A model generated the notes under the pieces. It searched no databases, was not told the DNA's origin, and was given only the letters and a program-made list of their open reading frames with translations. Shown here piece after piece: positions 32,701 to 40,931 of a stretch of DNA of 52,599 nt. Each line of letters begins with the position of its first letter. The first letter of the stretch is position 1. The stretch spans positions 1-52,599 of the forward strand of contig CATLTV010000010.1 in NCBI GenBank assembly GCA_950059285.1. Direction: 5' to 3'. Made by a program: the position numbers and the translations under genes. The stretch is from an uncultured Pseudomonadota bacterium (lineage in GTDB: Bacteria; Myxococcota_A; Bradymonadia; Bradymonadales; Bradymonadaceae).

Positions 32701-32908
32701 AGATCCCTACCTCAAGCATAAGATCTCATATTCGTTGACTATTCTTACTGGTTGTCTCGCCGAGGGCGGTGATTGTGATGATGCAAAGAAGGTTGCTGGT
32801 GTGATCCGTGCGCTGGGTGATTTTGGTGCATATGGAGACGCAGATACTTACACCTTGGTGTCCTCCAGACTGGAAGAGAGTAAGTGCCCTCTTAAGTTTG
32901 AAAAGTGA
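29750..32908 (+). CDS. Zinc-finger anti-sigma / Ser/Thr kinase / Cys-repeat receptor
   Basis: 1,052 residues. An N-terminal zinc-binding anti-sigma motif HxxxCxxC (H35, C39, C42) is followed by a linker encoded by a 35-bp-arm perfect hairpin. A full kinase domain spans about 77-345 (LGSGAMGVVYRAF, VALKVL, FVHRDVKPANILV, DFG). One membrane segment lies near 362-382 (LWTAGVTALITLLVLGVW). The remaining 650 residues, predicted to be outside the cytoplasm, carry about eight units with C-x-x-A-x-x-V/I-W cores (GECDTALKVW, THCDRAKTTW, GDCDSGARIW, GSCQDAYELV). Start ATG 29750 overlaps the sigma stop. The design reads as a receptor that couples an outside signal through a kinase to the sigma factor; this is inference. 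Confidence 0.92.
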   Translation: MGEHSTLTSCPDDNVIVALLEGELQEHETRTIQAHLDSCESCSELFQELMAVIESQPGPMMSDDGASAGVPALAPSSLIIGRYEVRSILGSGAMGVVYRAFDPDLQREVALKVLRPDRFQQESSRQEATERLLKEARALAGLNHPHVVTVYDVGTWKEGHIFIASELIEGETIHEWAKARSWQEIVSAYEQVARGLYVAHERGFVHRDVKPANILVRRGGHAYLMDFGLVQDQPRLMTSSQVDSSQLSLTMTGVILGTPVYMSPEQLDGQGLTSYSDQYSFCVSLYESIYGFRPFTGSNLAELSESRKRALSKPPSKEIPESIFRVLEKGLSPRIQERHASMETLADALSKSTTPTYKTPLLWTAGVTALITLLVLGVWSQQRGSRQESKELPDSASPTNTIALIEDMHAVQDDDVIDEVELIQEDMGFVLRVEDMGKDAHDVSTRELDVVDKPPVVVARQEERKDDVRSVSAGSSSKSVTPKKGPSLEQVYEKCLPSMDCDKIPDCLPMALQYIKYNEPRDNEELRNLYAVTVRAKTCAYKQRRCGDADALHWYEFREFAKPSTWSSTEYKRSHARVFGMKSPYCPLGTKHINTPELKVEQLLGALIALGAQGTAQSCKKVWDDLRPGYDALYKLDPQPENLKALAGQFEQLNTCLRRGECDTALKVWTEVLNLKPDAKYIKSHGVEESFYYKYSECVPPKGSDSQVQATWLRAKLNSIDYKKQGSCQDAYELVDQIWPALDLSVLDKSTLDALDSGLDDVTRCLVPTHCDRAKTTWSRRKGLGFKPNLFDDLEDAFAYRHWQCVEETSTSEHLALKVEGQLHAASMEVARKSDGESLRFLLDTWAQASDTLKLIKTKELDRKRQESLWGYVRNLAAYIAVKGDCDSGARIWADMKKMGFYTSPPSYVNQYGKSGRRLTFDEQRLREWAAHPGVCVPSVKEFKPYTVWLSRYLETHVRSVGLKKCQKQLSYVALDPRSWGQEADPYLKHKISYSLTILTGCLAEGGDCDDAKKVAGVIRALGDFGAYGDADTYTLVSSRLEESKCPLKFEK
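29922..29993. repeat. Perfect 35-bp-arm inverted repeat inside the kinase gene
   Basis: Arms 29922-29956 and 29959-29993 are exact complements separated by GT. They encode the linker between the zinc finger and the kinase domain. There is no T-run and translation reads through, so it is not an ordinary terminator, though it has the form of the terminator hairpins elsewhere in this window. Confidence 0.93.
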
Positions 32909-33114
32909 TTTTATATCAGTTGCTTAACGGTGGTGTGCGAGTGCCATTTGTAAGCGCGTGAAAATTTTTGTGAAAAAGTGTGAGACCTGAGCGAAGGTGC
33001 TTCGTCCGAAGGGAGTGAAGTGAGTTGTGGAGCGATTTAAAGGCGCTCTCAGTTTGAATCCCTTATGAATGCACACCACAGGATGTTGGTGTGTTATGAT
33101 GCACAGGTAACACA

Positions 33115-33789
33115 ATGATGAACAAGAATGTAAAACGCGCACTGTCTCTGACCACCCTCCTCTTTGTCTGTATGAACCTGAGTGGTTGTGTGGTGTTGCA
33201 AATGGTCATGGCGAAGAAGCAGCAAGATGAGCAGATGGCAGAGTACGAGAGGCAACGCGCAGAGAATGCAAAGCGCCAAGCCGCAGCGCAGGAGGAGTAT
33301 GCCTATCAGCAAAAAGTCGCCGAGGCTCAAAACCAGATATTTATGACCGCAATGGATGAGCAGGTTTATCAGAAGTCGTGCGAAGCTCTTCGCAAAGATG
33401 TGGAAGATGTGGTCACGTTGCTTGCATATGATGTGCACTACACTTCTGATGAGGAGAAGGTGATTACCAGCTGGAGGTATGTGAGCGCTGATTATGCAAA
33501 TGGCCAGCAGATTCGCAAGTCATCAAAGAACCGTTACACGACCGAGTTAAAAGCTGAAGGAGAGGGGTGTAAGGTGAGTTCTCTGTATCAGGTGAGCATG
33601 GAAAATGAACCTGTTCAGAATGCCAGGGCCGTTGATTTTGAGGAGGCATTATTAAAGAAGGTTGAGCCCGAGAAGTACAACGCTCTTGAGCAGGCGCTTG
33701 ATAAGGTCAAGGAGGATATGGATTCTGAGAGAGCCAAGTCCAAGGAGGAGGAACAGCAAGCAGTAGACTCACAGACTACAGAGTCTTGA
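33115..33789 (+). CDS. Small lipoprotein with coiled-coil segments
   Basis: 224 residues. Signal peptide with lipobox MNLSGC (Cys near residue 25). A charged Gln/Glu/Ala/Lys-rich coiled coil spans about 35-75 (KKQQDEQMAEYERQRAENAK), a small globular part spans about 80-175 (YVSADYANGQQIRKSSKNRY), and a second charged helix runs to the end. No family recognised. It is exported and membrane-anchored. It stands between the receptor kinase and the WGR gene without terminators on either side that I can see. Confidence 0.8.
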   Translation: MMNKNVKRALSLTTLLFVCMNLSGCVVLQMVMAKKQQDEQMAEYERQRAENAKRQAAAQEEYAYQQKVAEAQNQIFMTAMDEQVYQKSCEALRKDVEDVVTLLAYDVHYTSDEEKVITSWRYVSADYANGQQIRKSSKNRYTTELKAEGEGCKVSSLYQVSMENEPVQNARAVDFEEALLKKVEPEKYNALEQALDKVKEDMDSERAKSKEEEQQAVDSQTTES

Positions 33790-33928
33790 TATCGTGTGAG
33801 TTTTCTTTCATGTGTGTATGTGGATTGAATGATGTTGTAAGACACACTACTAGCGCCTTGTCTGCAACCGCTTCTTACAGGTATGCTGAACACACTTGGT
33901 TTTATGAATTGTTTTTTGGAGGATGAAG

Positions 33929-35344
33929 ATGTCAGAAGTGTTTTCAAAGTATTTGATTTCGGAGAGTAGTTCGGGAGGGAAGTTCTGGGAAGTGCTTGTC
34001 AATGATTCGAATATGAGTATTCGATATGGCAAGATTGGTCAGGACAAGAGCTGGAAGACGACAGGGTTTGCGTCGCATGCGTTGGCTGTAAAAGAGGCCA
34101 CCAAGAAGATGAACAGCAAGCTCAAAAAGGGTTATGTCGAGGGTGAGGGAGGAGCAGACGGTGGAGCTGTACCCACACCCGCTGCGGAGCGTTCGTTTGA
34201 TGAGCTTTTTGGTGAGATTCGCTCCTTGCTTGAGGGCAAGGTGAAGAAGGCCGATATGAAGCAGGTCAAGAAGTTCTACAACGCGATCTGGGAGCAGGAT
34301 AAGGATAAGGCTGAGGCCGAGATTGATCCTTATCTTTATGATAAGTTTGCAGATTTGCCGTACACCTACTTTTCGCACAAGGTCGAGCAGGTTGGTCGTA
34401 AAGGATCAATTCCTGCGGCGATTAAGCCCTTGTTTGATGCTGATGATCTGAAGCTCAATCCATTTGCCAAGTTCTCACGGGAGCTCAAGCATCGTTACAA
34501 TGGCAGGTATATGCCAGGAGATGATGTGGAGCCTACATCATATCATGAAGAGTATTGGATTGGTCAGGCGTTTAGCCTGACGGATTTTGTCGCCAATCCA
34601 GTGAATCAAAATATTGAAAGCCTGTATTTTGATTATAAAGACATGTGTGAAATGCAGAGCTACTCCAATCTGATGTATCCTGTTGGAATCAAGACATTGA
34701 TCTCTAACTTACCAAAGCTCAAGCACTTGCAATTTGCTAACAACTGGCAAACGCGTCGATGTGGTGAAGTGTTTCATGATGCTGGTGTGATCGCAAAGCT
34801 GGAAACCCTATGGTTCTCAGATTCAGGTAATAATCCTGGTGATCTGAAGAAGATCGCAACCGCCGAGAGTTTAAGTGAGTTGACCACATTACAGGTTGGT
34901 TTTGCAGGCCGAGGCAGTCGAGATGGTTTTGTTCCTGATGAGTTGAAAGCACTGGCCGAGTCCACCGTGATCACCAAGCTCAAGCACTTTTCAATGCATA
35001 CGGATGGTTGGAGTAGTGCAGAGTTTTCTGAGGTTGTTCGAGGCTCGAAAGTGTTTGAAGGTCTTGATGTTCTTGAGTTTTATGGTGGGACCATTGAGCA
35101 GGGCTTTTTGGATGCGCTGTGTCAAGAAGGCGAGAACAAGTGGGGTTTGAAGGAGCTGCATTTGGATGTTGGCCCATCGATTAGTGACATATTGGATGAG
35201 ATGGAAGGGAGCGTGTGTTGGAAGACACTTGTCATTCAGTTGAACTGGCGTTGGGACAATGATTCCAAGTCTCGTTTGGAGTCGGTGGCCAAGAAGAAGA
35301 AGTTCAAGGTTAAGTTTAAGAAGTATGTAGAGCATCCATTTTGA
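33929..35344 (+). CDS. WGR-domain protein with leucine-rich-repeat-like C-terminus
   Basis: 471 residues. The WGR domain covers about residues 1-70 (FWEVLVNDSNMSIRYGKIGQ, then GFASHALAVKEATKKMNSKL), a small nucleic-acid- or protein-binding fold known from PARPs and from MolR-type bacterial proteins. A charged linker leads to a C-terminal half with leucine-rich-like strands (LPKLKHLQFANNWQTRRCGE, LETLWFSDSG, LSELTTLQVGF, LDVLEFYGGTIEQGF), resembling STM4015-type LRR proteins. I chose ATG 33929 because GGAGG at 33918-33922 is six bases away; the ATG at 33923 directly abuts it. Cytoplasmic. The role is unknown; WGR-LRR pairs occur in several predatory and multicellular bacteria. Confidence 0.85.
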   Translation: MSEVFSKYLISESSSGGKFWEVLVNDSNMSIRYGKIGQDKSWKTTGFASHALAVKEATKKMNSKLKKGYVEGEGGADGGAVPTPAAERSFDELFGEIRSLLEGKVKKADMKQVKKFYNAIWEQDKDKAEAEIDPYLYDKFADLPYTYFSHKVEQVGRKGSIPAAIKPLFDADDLKLNPFAKFSRELKHRYNGRYMPGDDVEPTSYHEEYWIGQAFSLTDFVANPVNQNIESLYFDYKDMCEMQSYSNLMYPVGIKTLISNLPKLKHLQFANNWQTRRCGEVFHDAGVIAKLETLWFSDSGNNPGDLKKIATAESLSELTTLQVGFAGRGSRDGFVPDELKALAESTVITKLKHFSMHTDGWSSAEFSEVVRGSKVFEGLDVLEFYGGTIEQGFLDALCQEGENKWGLKELHLDVGPSISDILDEMEGSVCWKTLVIQLNWRWDNDSKSRLESVAKKKKFKVKFKKYVEHPF

Positions 35345-35358
35345 TGCGATGAGCCTTG

Positions 35359-35427
35359 CACAAAAAAGAGGCGAGAGGGGGCGGCTATTGCTGCGCAATA
35401 GCCGCCCCCTCTCGCCTCTTTTTTGTG
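35359..35427. terminator. Bidirectional terminator, 33-bp perfect arms
   Basis: Arms 35359-35391 and 35395-35427 are exact complements around TGC, with A6 and T6 inside the outer arms. It separates convergent genes. Confidence 0.92.
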
Positions 35428-35441
35428 TGAGTTGAGTGTGC

Positions 35442-37376
35442 TCAGTCCGAGTTTTTCTGACGTTCGCGTAGCGCTTTGATGCGTTGCGATAGTGTGCTCA
35501 ATTTCGTGGTGGTGGAGCTGTCCTGTTGAGGTGTGGGGAGCTCCTCCTTGTTGCGTTGTTTGGTGTGCTCATCATCGCCCCACGCGAGCGCGGGGATCGC
35601 GTCATCAGAGGAGGCGAAGTTGCTGTGTTCAAAGGTGATTTGCGTGGGTTCGTCAGGTTGGGCTGGTTGCCACAATCCTGCGGGAACCTCGGGTCGTTGT
35701 GGTTCATCCTGGTTGAGCGAGGAGAAGATTTCGGGATCATCAGGTATGGAGAGATCTGTGACACCCTTGATGGAGGTGTCAATATCATCCTCGCTAGAGG
35801 CCTGTGTTGTGGGGGGATCATCAAACATATCAGCATGAATGCCCGTGGCTTCATCGTGATGTGCCAGCATCAGTTCACGCTCCATACGTTTGAGTTCATT
35901 GTAGGGAGGTGGTGTGTTGTCATCGATTGGCTGATAAGGTGTCTGGTTGACCAGCTCCTCATAGTCATCGGGCAGCTCCGAGATGGGGCTTAAATCGGTG
36001 GGTGACTCATCGGCCTGAGGGAGGTTTGTTGTGACAGCCATGGGATCATTGGGGAGATCAAAGGGCTCCAGAGGATCGAAGGATTCTTCAATGATATCAG
36101 GCTCATCATCGACAAAGTCATCGAGGATAATGGGTTCAGAGGCTTCTTCACCAAATGGATCTTCATGGCTTGGGAGGAAGGCTTCTGGAGGAAGCGCTTC
36201 AAGAGCAGGAGATGTGGAGGATTGGACCTGTGTATTGAACTTTGAGCGATCAAACGGGATCGCGGTGGTGATATCGTCGCTGATGGCGTTGTTTTCCTGA
36301 CTGGCCTCGGAGTCATCATCGCGTACACGAGGTCCAATACCAGGATGTGTGCTGAGCAGGTGATTATCGGGGGTGATGTGTGTTTGTAGCAGTGATGCGA
36401 CCTGTTGTCGGCTGACCACATGTTCGGAGTGCAGCTCGGTGATATCTGCGGTGACACGAAGGTTGCTGTCTGAGGCTGCGGCAGGAAGTTCCAGCGGGAG
36501 AGGTGAGGCAGGTGTCTTTGTTGGTGTGGGTGTGGGTTGCTCCTGGAGGGGGAGCAGTCGGTTGGCGCACTCGATCAGATGATTGGAGAGCGCGCTTGAG
36601 GAGTTGCTTTGCCAGCGTTTTCCTTGCTTGAACAGAATGACAGGGGGAATGTCCTGGTGGTAATGCGGCTCCATCCAGACGATATAATCGAGCGCTTCAA
36701 TGATCTGTGCATGTGAGAGCACACCGAGAGCTGCTTCAGGATCGCGCGCATCAAGCGTGCTCCAGCGTTGTTGTGTTCCAGGTTGTGCGAGTAGTTGAAC
36801 AAGAGCGTGTGGTACGGGGATTTGCTCCCAAAACACGGCGGGGCAAAAGCGCATGGATTTCCACAGTTTGCGGCGCTCTTGTTGGTCTTGCGGATACTGG
36901 AGTGTGATATGATTTGGCCGTGGTTTACTGGGCGTGCGAGGCGTGACACACATGGCAAATTCGGTGGGGAGCCATGAGGAGATCTTCTCAAGCAGCAACT
37001 CCTTGGGCGAGGATGGTGATCCAAGAATAATACCGTTTGAGCCCTGAAGAATGGCTTGCATGAGGAGCTCCTGTTGCTCTCCCTGCAAGGTCAGCTTGAA
37101 GGATTCGGCCTGTCGTACAAGCGCCATGGTGTCATGTGCGATGAAGTGGATTTTGAAGTGCGAGATGATATTTTCTTCGAGAGGATCATCGCACATTTGT
37201 TTGAGCACACTGAGTGCATTGATAGGCAGGGGTTGCTCATGCGTTCTCCAGGATCCCTGGTGTAAGGAGTGCCAGTGTCCCTGTGATGCAGAGATCAGGA
37301 CGTGATCACAGGCAGGATCTTTGATGACCTCAGACAATGAGGGGAGTGCATTATCAATGAAATTGAGCAGAGACAT
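35442..37376 (-). CDS. Degenerate secretion-ATPase-like protein with acidic C-terminal tail
   Basis: 644 residues. The N-terminal 260 residues follow the CpaF/VirB11 ATPase plan: a region equivalent to Walker A reads IILGSPSSPKELLLEKISSW (no GKT/S), then an Asp-box-like stretch HITLQYPQDQQERRKLWKS, and a segment MRFCPAVFWEQIPVPHALVQ then RWSTLDARDPEAALGVLS that parallels the family's RPD...GE...STLHANS...A. The catalytic residues are lost, so ATP hydrolysis is unlikely. From about 290 the protein is Pro/Asp/Glu-rich and low in structure (many DDP and EEP). It may be a regulatory partner of a pilus or secretion ATPase. The family parallel is my alignment by eye and is moderate. It is 58 bases downstream of the PEGA lipoprotein gene on the same strand. 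Confidence 0.7.
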   Translation of the reverse strand: MSLLNFIDNALPSLSEVIKDPACDHVLISASQGHWHSLHQGSWRTHEQPLPINALSVLKQMCDDPLEENIISHFKIHFIAHDTMALVRQAESFKLTLQGEQQELLMQAILQGSNGIILGSPSSPKELLLEKISSWLPTEFAMCVTPRTPSKPRPNHITLQYPQDQQERRKLWKSMRFCPAVFWEQIPVPHALVQLLAQPGTQQRWSTLDARDPEAALGVLSHAQIIEALDYIVWMEPHYHQDIPPVILFKQGKRWQSNSSSALSNHLIECANRLLPLQEQPTPTPTKTPASPLPLELPAAASDSNLRVTADITELHSEHVVSRQQVASLLQTHITPDNHLLSTHPGIGPRVRDDDSEASQENNAISDDITTAIPFDRSKFNTQVQSSTSPALEALPPEAFLPSHEDPFGEEASEPIILDDFVDDEPDIIEESFDPLEPFDLPNDPMAVTTNLPQADESPTDLSPISELPDDYEELVNQTPYQPIDDNTPPPYNELKRMERELMLAHHDEATGIHADMFDDPPTTQASSEDDIDTSIKGVTDLSIPDDPEIFSSLNQDEPQRPEVPAGLWQPAQPDEPTQITFEHSNFASSDDAIPALAWGDDEHTKQRNKEELPTPQQDSSTTTKLSTLSQRIKALRERQKNSD

Positions 37377-37434
37377 GGTGACAAAAGCCTTCTTAAAAAA
37401 TTAAAAGCAACAAGCAAGTGTGTTTCGCGATCAG

Positions 37435-37806
37435 TTATTCAGGAGTGATGTCATTGGGGAGCGTGAGTTCTGGCTCCAACTTGACCGTGAGGGTAAGCAT
37501 TTCACGGGCGTTCAAGTGGAGATCAAAGCGTTCCGAGATGTGTCCATCTGCACGAATTTGTATGCGGTGATCACCAGGAGATACAGGGATCACACCATCT
37601 CTCCACTTTGCGATTTTACCTGAATACTCCTCATCGATGTACACCTCGGCATGTTCAGGTGAGACAGCGAGTTGAAGCAGCGCACTGAGTTTGGAAGAGG
37701 CATCGCCCCTGCGTGAGCCCGCAGATGTGTAGCACGAGGAGGCGAAGGCCCCGAGCATCAGGAGTGGGATGAGCAGTTTGAGATATGAGCGCAAGTGATA
37801 TGTCAT
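37435..37806 (-). CDS. PEGA-domain lipoprotein
   Basis: 123 residues. Signal peptide with lipobox GAFASSC near residue 21. The rest is a PEGA domain: LLQLAVSPEHAEVYIDEEYS, then VIPVSPGDHRIQIRADGHI. PEGA domains are short surface beta-sandwich modules common in lipoproteins and S-layer-linked proteins. It precedes the ATPase-like gene on the same strand, separated by 58 bases, so an operon is likely. Confidence 0.85.
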   Translation of the reverse strand: MTYHLRSYLKLLIPLLMLGAFASSCYTSAGSRRGDASSKLSALLQLAVSPEHAEVYIDEEYSGKIAKWRDGVIPVSPGDHRIQIRADGHISERFDLHLNAREMLTLTVKLEPELTLPNDITPE

Positions 37807-38119
37807 GAGTGTGTGCAGGTGTGTTTACATATGTGTGTTTTTTGAGTCACACGGACAGGGGATGATAACATGCTCATGTGAAGTGGACAAAGTTTTGACA
37901 GGGAGAAGTGGATAAAAGGTGTGCCAGTTATTGGATGAGCAGAGCAGCACATGGACAATGATTTCTGAGGTTGTGGTGTGAACTTGTGCGTATGCGTGCT
38001 TTGTAATGTTTTGTTTTTATAGTGTTTTGTGCCTGTTTTTGTTTAATGGCTTGTAGTTTGCAGGTTTTTTTGGTGTTGTGAGTTCTGTCAAACGCAAACT
38101 GGGTCAGGAGATGGAGAAG
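37807..38119. other. Divergent intergenic region
   Basis: About 310 bases between the minus-strand PEGA gene and the plus-strand ASH lipoprotein. It has a TTGACA at 37895-37900 but no acceptable -10 at the right distance. No hairpin or repeat seen. Confidence 0.45.
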
Positions 38120-39748
38120 ATGAAGAGTAGAGCATGGAAAGCGGTTGTTGTATCCACGTATGGGGTCATGCTTTTGGCGCTAGGTGGGTGCTCGTCATGC
38201 GACGATGAGGGTGGGAATCCCGAGGTTGAGAATTACTTTCAGCCATTAGAGATCGGTGATTTTGAGCTTGTATTGGAGCCAGCGCTTCAGGTGGCAGAGC
38301 GCGTGGACTTTGGTTTTCTTGCTCCTGGCGAGAGTGCGTCACGTGTGGTTGAAGTCAGTAACGTGGGGCGTGCAGCGCTGCATATTGATCGATGGCAGAT
38401 GAGCTCGGATCGGTTTGAGATGACCTTTGTGGGTTTTATGGGTGAGGAGACCCCCAGAGTATTGGAGCCAGGTGAGACGATCAAGGTTGTGTTTAGTTAC
38501 AGAGCGATCTCCGAGGAACCTGAGCAAGCCGAGCTGTTGATCTGGAGTGATGATCCCGATCGCGAGTACACCAAGGTGAGCGTGACGGCCAATGTGTTGA
38601 CCGAGTGTATTACTGTATCAGAGCGAGAGCTTGGGTTTGGTCTTGTCGCGCCCGAGGAGCAGGTGAGTCGTGCGTTTACAGTGAGTAACTGTTCGGATGT
38701 GTTGCCCGTGTCATTTGAGGCACGTGCTATTTTGCAAGATCAGGGGGCGTTCAGGTTCGAGAATCTGTCGCCTGATGAGGTTGTGGAGCTTGAGCCAGGA
38801 GAAGAGCGAGAGGTTTCGATACGTTTTCGCCCTCAGGAGCCAGGCAATTACAACGCGGTGCTGCCTCTTGTTTCGGAGGCGTTTGAAACTGGCGAGGTTG
38901 ATGTTGATTTGATCGGTGTGGGAGCGCCTTATGCGTGTCCCGAGGCGGTGATTTTGGCGAGCAATGAGGCGTCAGGAAGGGAGTCCCGAGCGAATCCTTA
39001 TGGTGAATATTATGGCGTGCCGCTCGATCGTCTCTTCTTTGACGGGGGAGAGAGCTTTAGTTCAGATGGCTCGCCGATCGTGCGTTACCGCTGGAGCCTT
39101 GTGCGTCGTCCTGCGGACAGCGGCGCGGTGTTGAATCAGGAGAACACATCTACGAGTGGACTTTTTCTTGATTTGACAGGGGATTACAGGGTTGAGCTGG
39201 AGGTGTGGAACGCGCGTGGGATCAAGTCGTGTGAGCCTGCGGTGATGGACATTTCAGCAACACCTGATGAGGATGTGCACATTCAGCTCGTGTGGGACAC
39301 CTCCAATGACAACAACCAGTTTGATTCTTTTGGCAGTGATGTGGATCTGCACCTTTTGAAGCAAGGAGGGATCTGGAACCTTGAGCCATGGGATTGTTTC
39401 TGGCAGAACCTTGAGCCTGATTGGGGCGTGCGAGGAGATCGCAGTGATAATCCGTCTCTTGATATTGATGATACGGATGGTTGGGGCCCCGAGAACATCA
39501 ACCTGAACAACCCCGAGAATGGGGAGCGCTACCATGTGGGAGTGCACTACTTCTCGGATCAGGGTTTTGGTGTGAGTTATGCGACCGTGCGCCTGTATCT
39601 TGGTGGGCGGTTGGTGAGAGAGTTCAGGCGTCAGCGCCTGACCGATCAGGACTTCTGGCATGTGGCACAGATCAGGTGGCCCGAGCGAGAAGTGATTGAT
39701 TACAATGATATGTATTCCACGTTCCCCTCAGGTGTGTTTGAGCCGTGA
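38120..39748 (+). CDS. ASH-domain lipoprotein
   Basis: 542 residues from ATG 38120. The frame is open further upstream to a GTG at 38078, but ATG 38120 has AGGAG nine bases away and begins a clean signal peptide with lipobox LALGGC. Two tandem ASH/choice-of-anchor-D-like domains follow (VDFGFLAPGESASRVVEVSN and LGFGLVAPEEQVSRAFTVSN), then a PKD-like region (FDGGESFSSDGSPIVRYRWS) and a C-terminal domain with IQLVWDTSNDNNQF. Such proteins are exported and often surface-exposed in deltaproteobacteria; role unknown. The gene is followed 24 bases later by the metallophosphoesterase. Confidence 0.87.
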   Translation: MKSRAWKAVVVSTYGVMLLALGGCSSCDDEGGNPEVENYFQPLEIGDFELVLEPALQVAERVDFGFLAPGESASRVVEVSNVGRAALHIDRWQMSSDRFEMTFVGFMGEETPRVLEPGETIKVVFSYRAISEEPEQAELLIWSDDPDREYTKVSVTANVLTECITVSERELGFGLVAPEEQVSRAFTVSNCSDVLPVSFEARAILQDQGAFRFENLSPDEVVELEPGEEREVSIRFRPQEPGNYNAVLPLVSEAFETGEVDVDLIGVGAPYACPEAVILASNEASGRESRANPYGEYYGVPLDRLFFDGGESFSSDGSPIVRYRWSLVRRPADSGAVLNQENTSTSGLFLDLTGDYRVELEVWNARGIKSCEPAVMDISATPDEDVHIQLVWDTSNDNNQFDSFGSDVDLHLLKQGGIWNLEPWDCFWQNLEPDWGVRGDRSDNPSLDIDDTDGWGPENINLNNPENGERYHVGVHYFSDQGFGVSYATVRLYLGGRLVREFRRQRLTDQDFWHVAQIRWPEREVIDYNDMYSTFPSGVFEP

Positions 39749-39772
39749 GGCGAGTGTTATGATGAGGTTTGT

Positions 39773-40609
39773 GTGCGCATAGGGATGATATCCGATCTAC
39801 ATCTTGCTCCAGGGAGAGATTCCCGATGTACGACCTCACCAGAGGATCTTACCAGGCTGATTGATCAGCTTCAGGAGATCTGTGATGAGGTCGTGATCGT
39901 TGGGGATGCATTTGATCTGTTGCGAGCACGGAGGTTACGGGGATGGGCACGTGCGCTAGATCGTTTGCGCGTAGAGCAACCTGATCTGATGGCGGCGATA
40001 TCAGGATGCAAGCAGGTTGTGGGGAATCATGATCATCCGTTATGCGCCAGAGGTGTGCCTGCGGAGGTGAGTTATGTGTCTGATAAGTTTAAGTTTATTG
40101 TGATGCATGGACATCAGTGGGACGTCTGGCTCAAGAAGATCTGGGGGATGGAAGAGGGAGCAAACTTCGTGGCGGGCTGGTGTGAGCGTGTGGGTCTTGG
40201 CAAGGTTTCCGAGTGGATGGGAGATGTACCAGGCAAGGTTCAGGAGTGGACAATTGGAGCCACCGAGTCCGTGCCACCCGAGGAGCAAAGCGCATGGCAT
40301 GGGGCGGAGCAGGAGCTTGAGAGGGGCTGGGATATTCTGGCGATGGGCCACACACACGGGCTTGAGTTGAAGGTGATCGAGGAGACGGGCAAGCTTGTGA
40401 TCAACACGGGATCACATGTGCATGGTTATCAGGATCTGGCGATCCTTGATCTTGCCCAGGGAGTGGCGTGTACGGTGCGTGATCGGAAGTTGGTGCAAGT
40501 GTCGGTATTTGATGATAAATGTGGTGGTTGGGAGGTGTCCAGGGAAGATGGCAGAGATCGGGCGTGGTGCGTGCAGGAGTATGGTGAGCTTCTTGAGGAT
40601 GAGAAATAA
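39773..40609 (+). CDS. Metallophosphoesterase (LpxH-like calcineurin superfamily)
   Basis: 278 residues. The metal-binding motifs of the superfamily are all present in order: SDLHLAP (Asp/His), VGDAFDLL, VVGNHDHP, VMHGHQWD, and MGHTHGLEL. Its overall shape resembles UDP-2,3-diacylglucosamine hydrolase (LpxH) and related phosphoesterases, but the substrate cannot be assigned. The start is GTG 39773 with GAGG six bases upstream. It is 24 bases downstream of the ASH lipoprotein, so they may be co-transcribed. Confidence 0.9.
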   Translation: MRIGMISDLHLAPGRDSRCTTSPEDLTRLIDQLQEICDEVVIVGDAFDLLRARRLRGWARALDRLRVEQPDLMAAISGCKQVVGNHDHPLCARGVPAEVSYVSDKFKFIVMHGHQWDVWLKKIWGMEEGANFVAGWCERVGLGKVSEWMGDVPGKVQEWTIGATESVPPEEQSAWHGAEQELERGWDILAMGHTHGLELKVIEETGKLVINTGSHVHGYQDLAILDLAQGVACTVRDRKLVQVSVFDDKCGGWEVSREDGRDRAWCVQEYGELLEDEK

Positions 40610-40931
40610 GAGGCAAAATTGGCGCTAAGTGCGGGGGAGTGGGGGGAAAAAGGCGTGAGCCATGAAAAGATCCTTGCCACCATGTGAAAGATCCTCTATG
40701 GTCGTCGGCCTTGTCGGGAAAAATCCCGCATTGTGACTGACTTTCGGCTTGATGGAGTCATCAATATACGATGTCTATCAAGTACTTAACCTGCTTCACG
40801 GCTCATGTTGTTTGGGGTTGTTCAGAGCGATGCTCGAGCAACAAAGCTCAACAAAACATGGGCGCACCAAGCCTCTCAACGAGGAGAGGTGGTGCGACAA
40901 GTGGAGCCTCAGATCGATTTGAGAATTAACC
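40610..40931. other. Leader region of the rpmG-rpsR pair
   Basis: About 320 bases with no gene. It holds a small hairpin CGGGA-AAAA-TCCCG at 40715-40728 and two near-repeats GAAAAGATCCT (40664) and GAAAGATCCT (40686) spaced 22 bases apart. These could be regulatory, but nothing is conclusive. Confidence 0.4.

Noticed and set aside
38078-38119. GTG start of the ASH lipoprotein
   Set aside because: No ribosome site, and it would put 14 charged residues before the signal peptide. ATG 38120 is better.
40715-40728. Small hairpin and GAAA(A)GATCCT repeats upstream of rpmG as a riboswitch or operator
   Set aside because: Stem of only five pairs and no recognisable regulatory fold. Noted in the leader entry.
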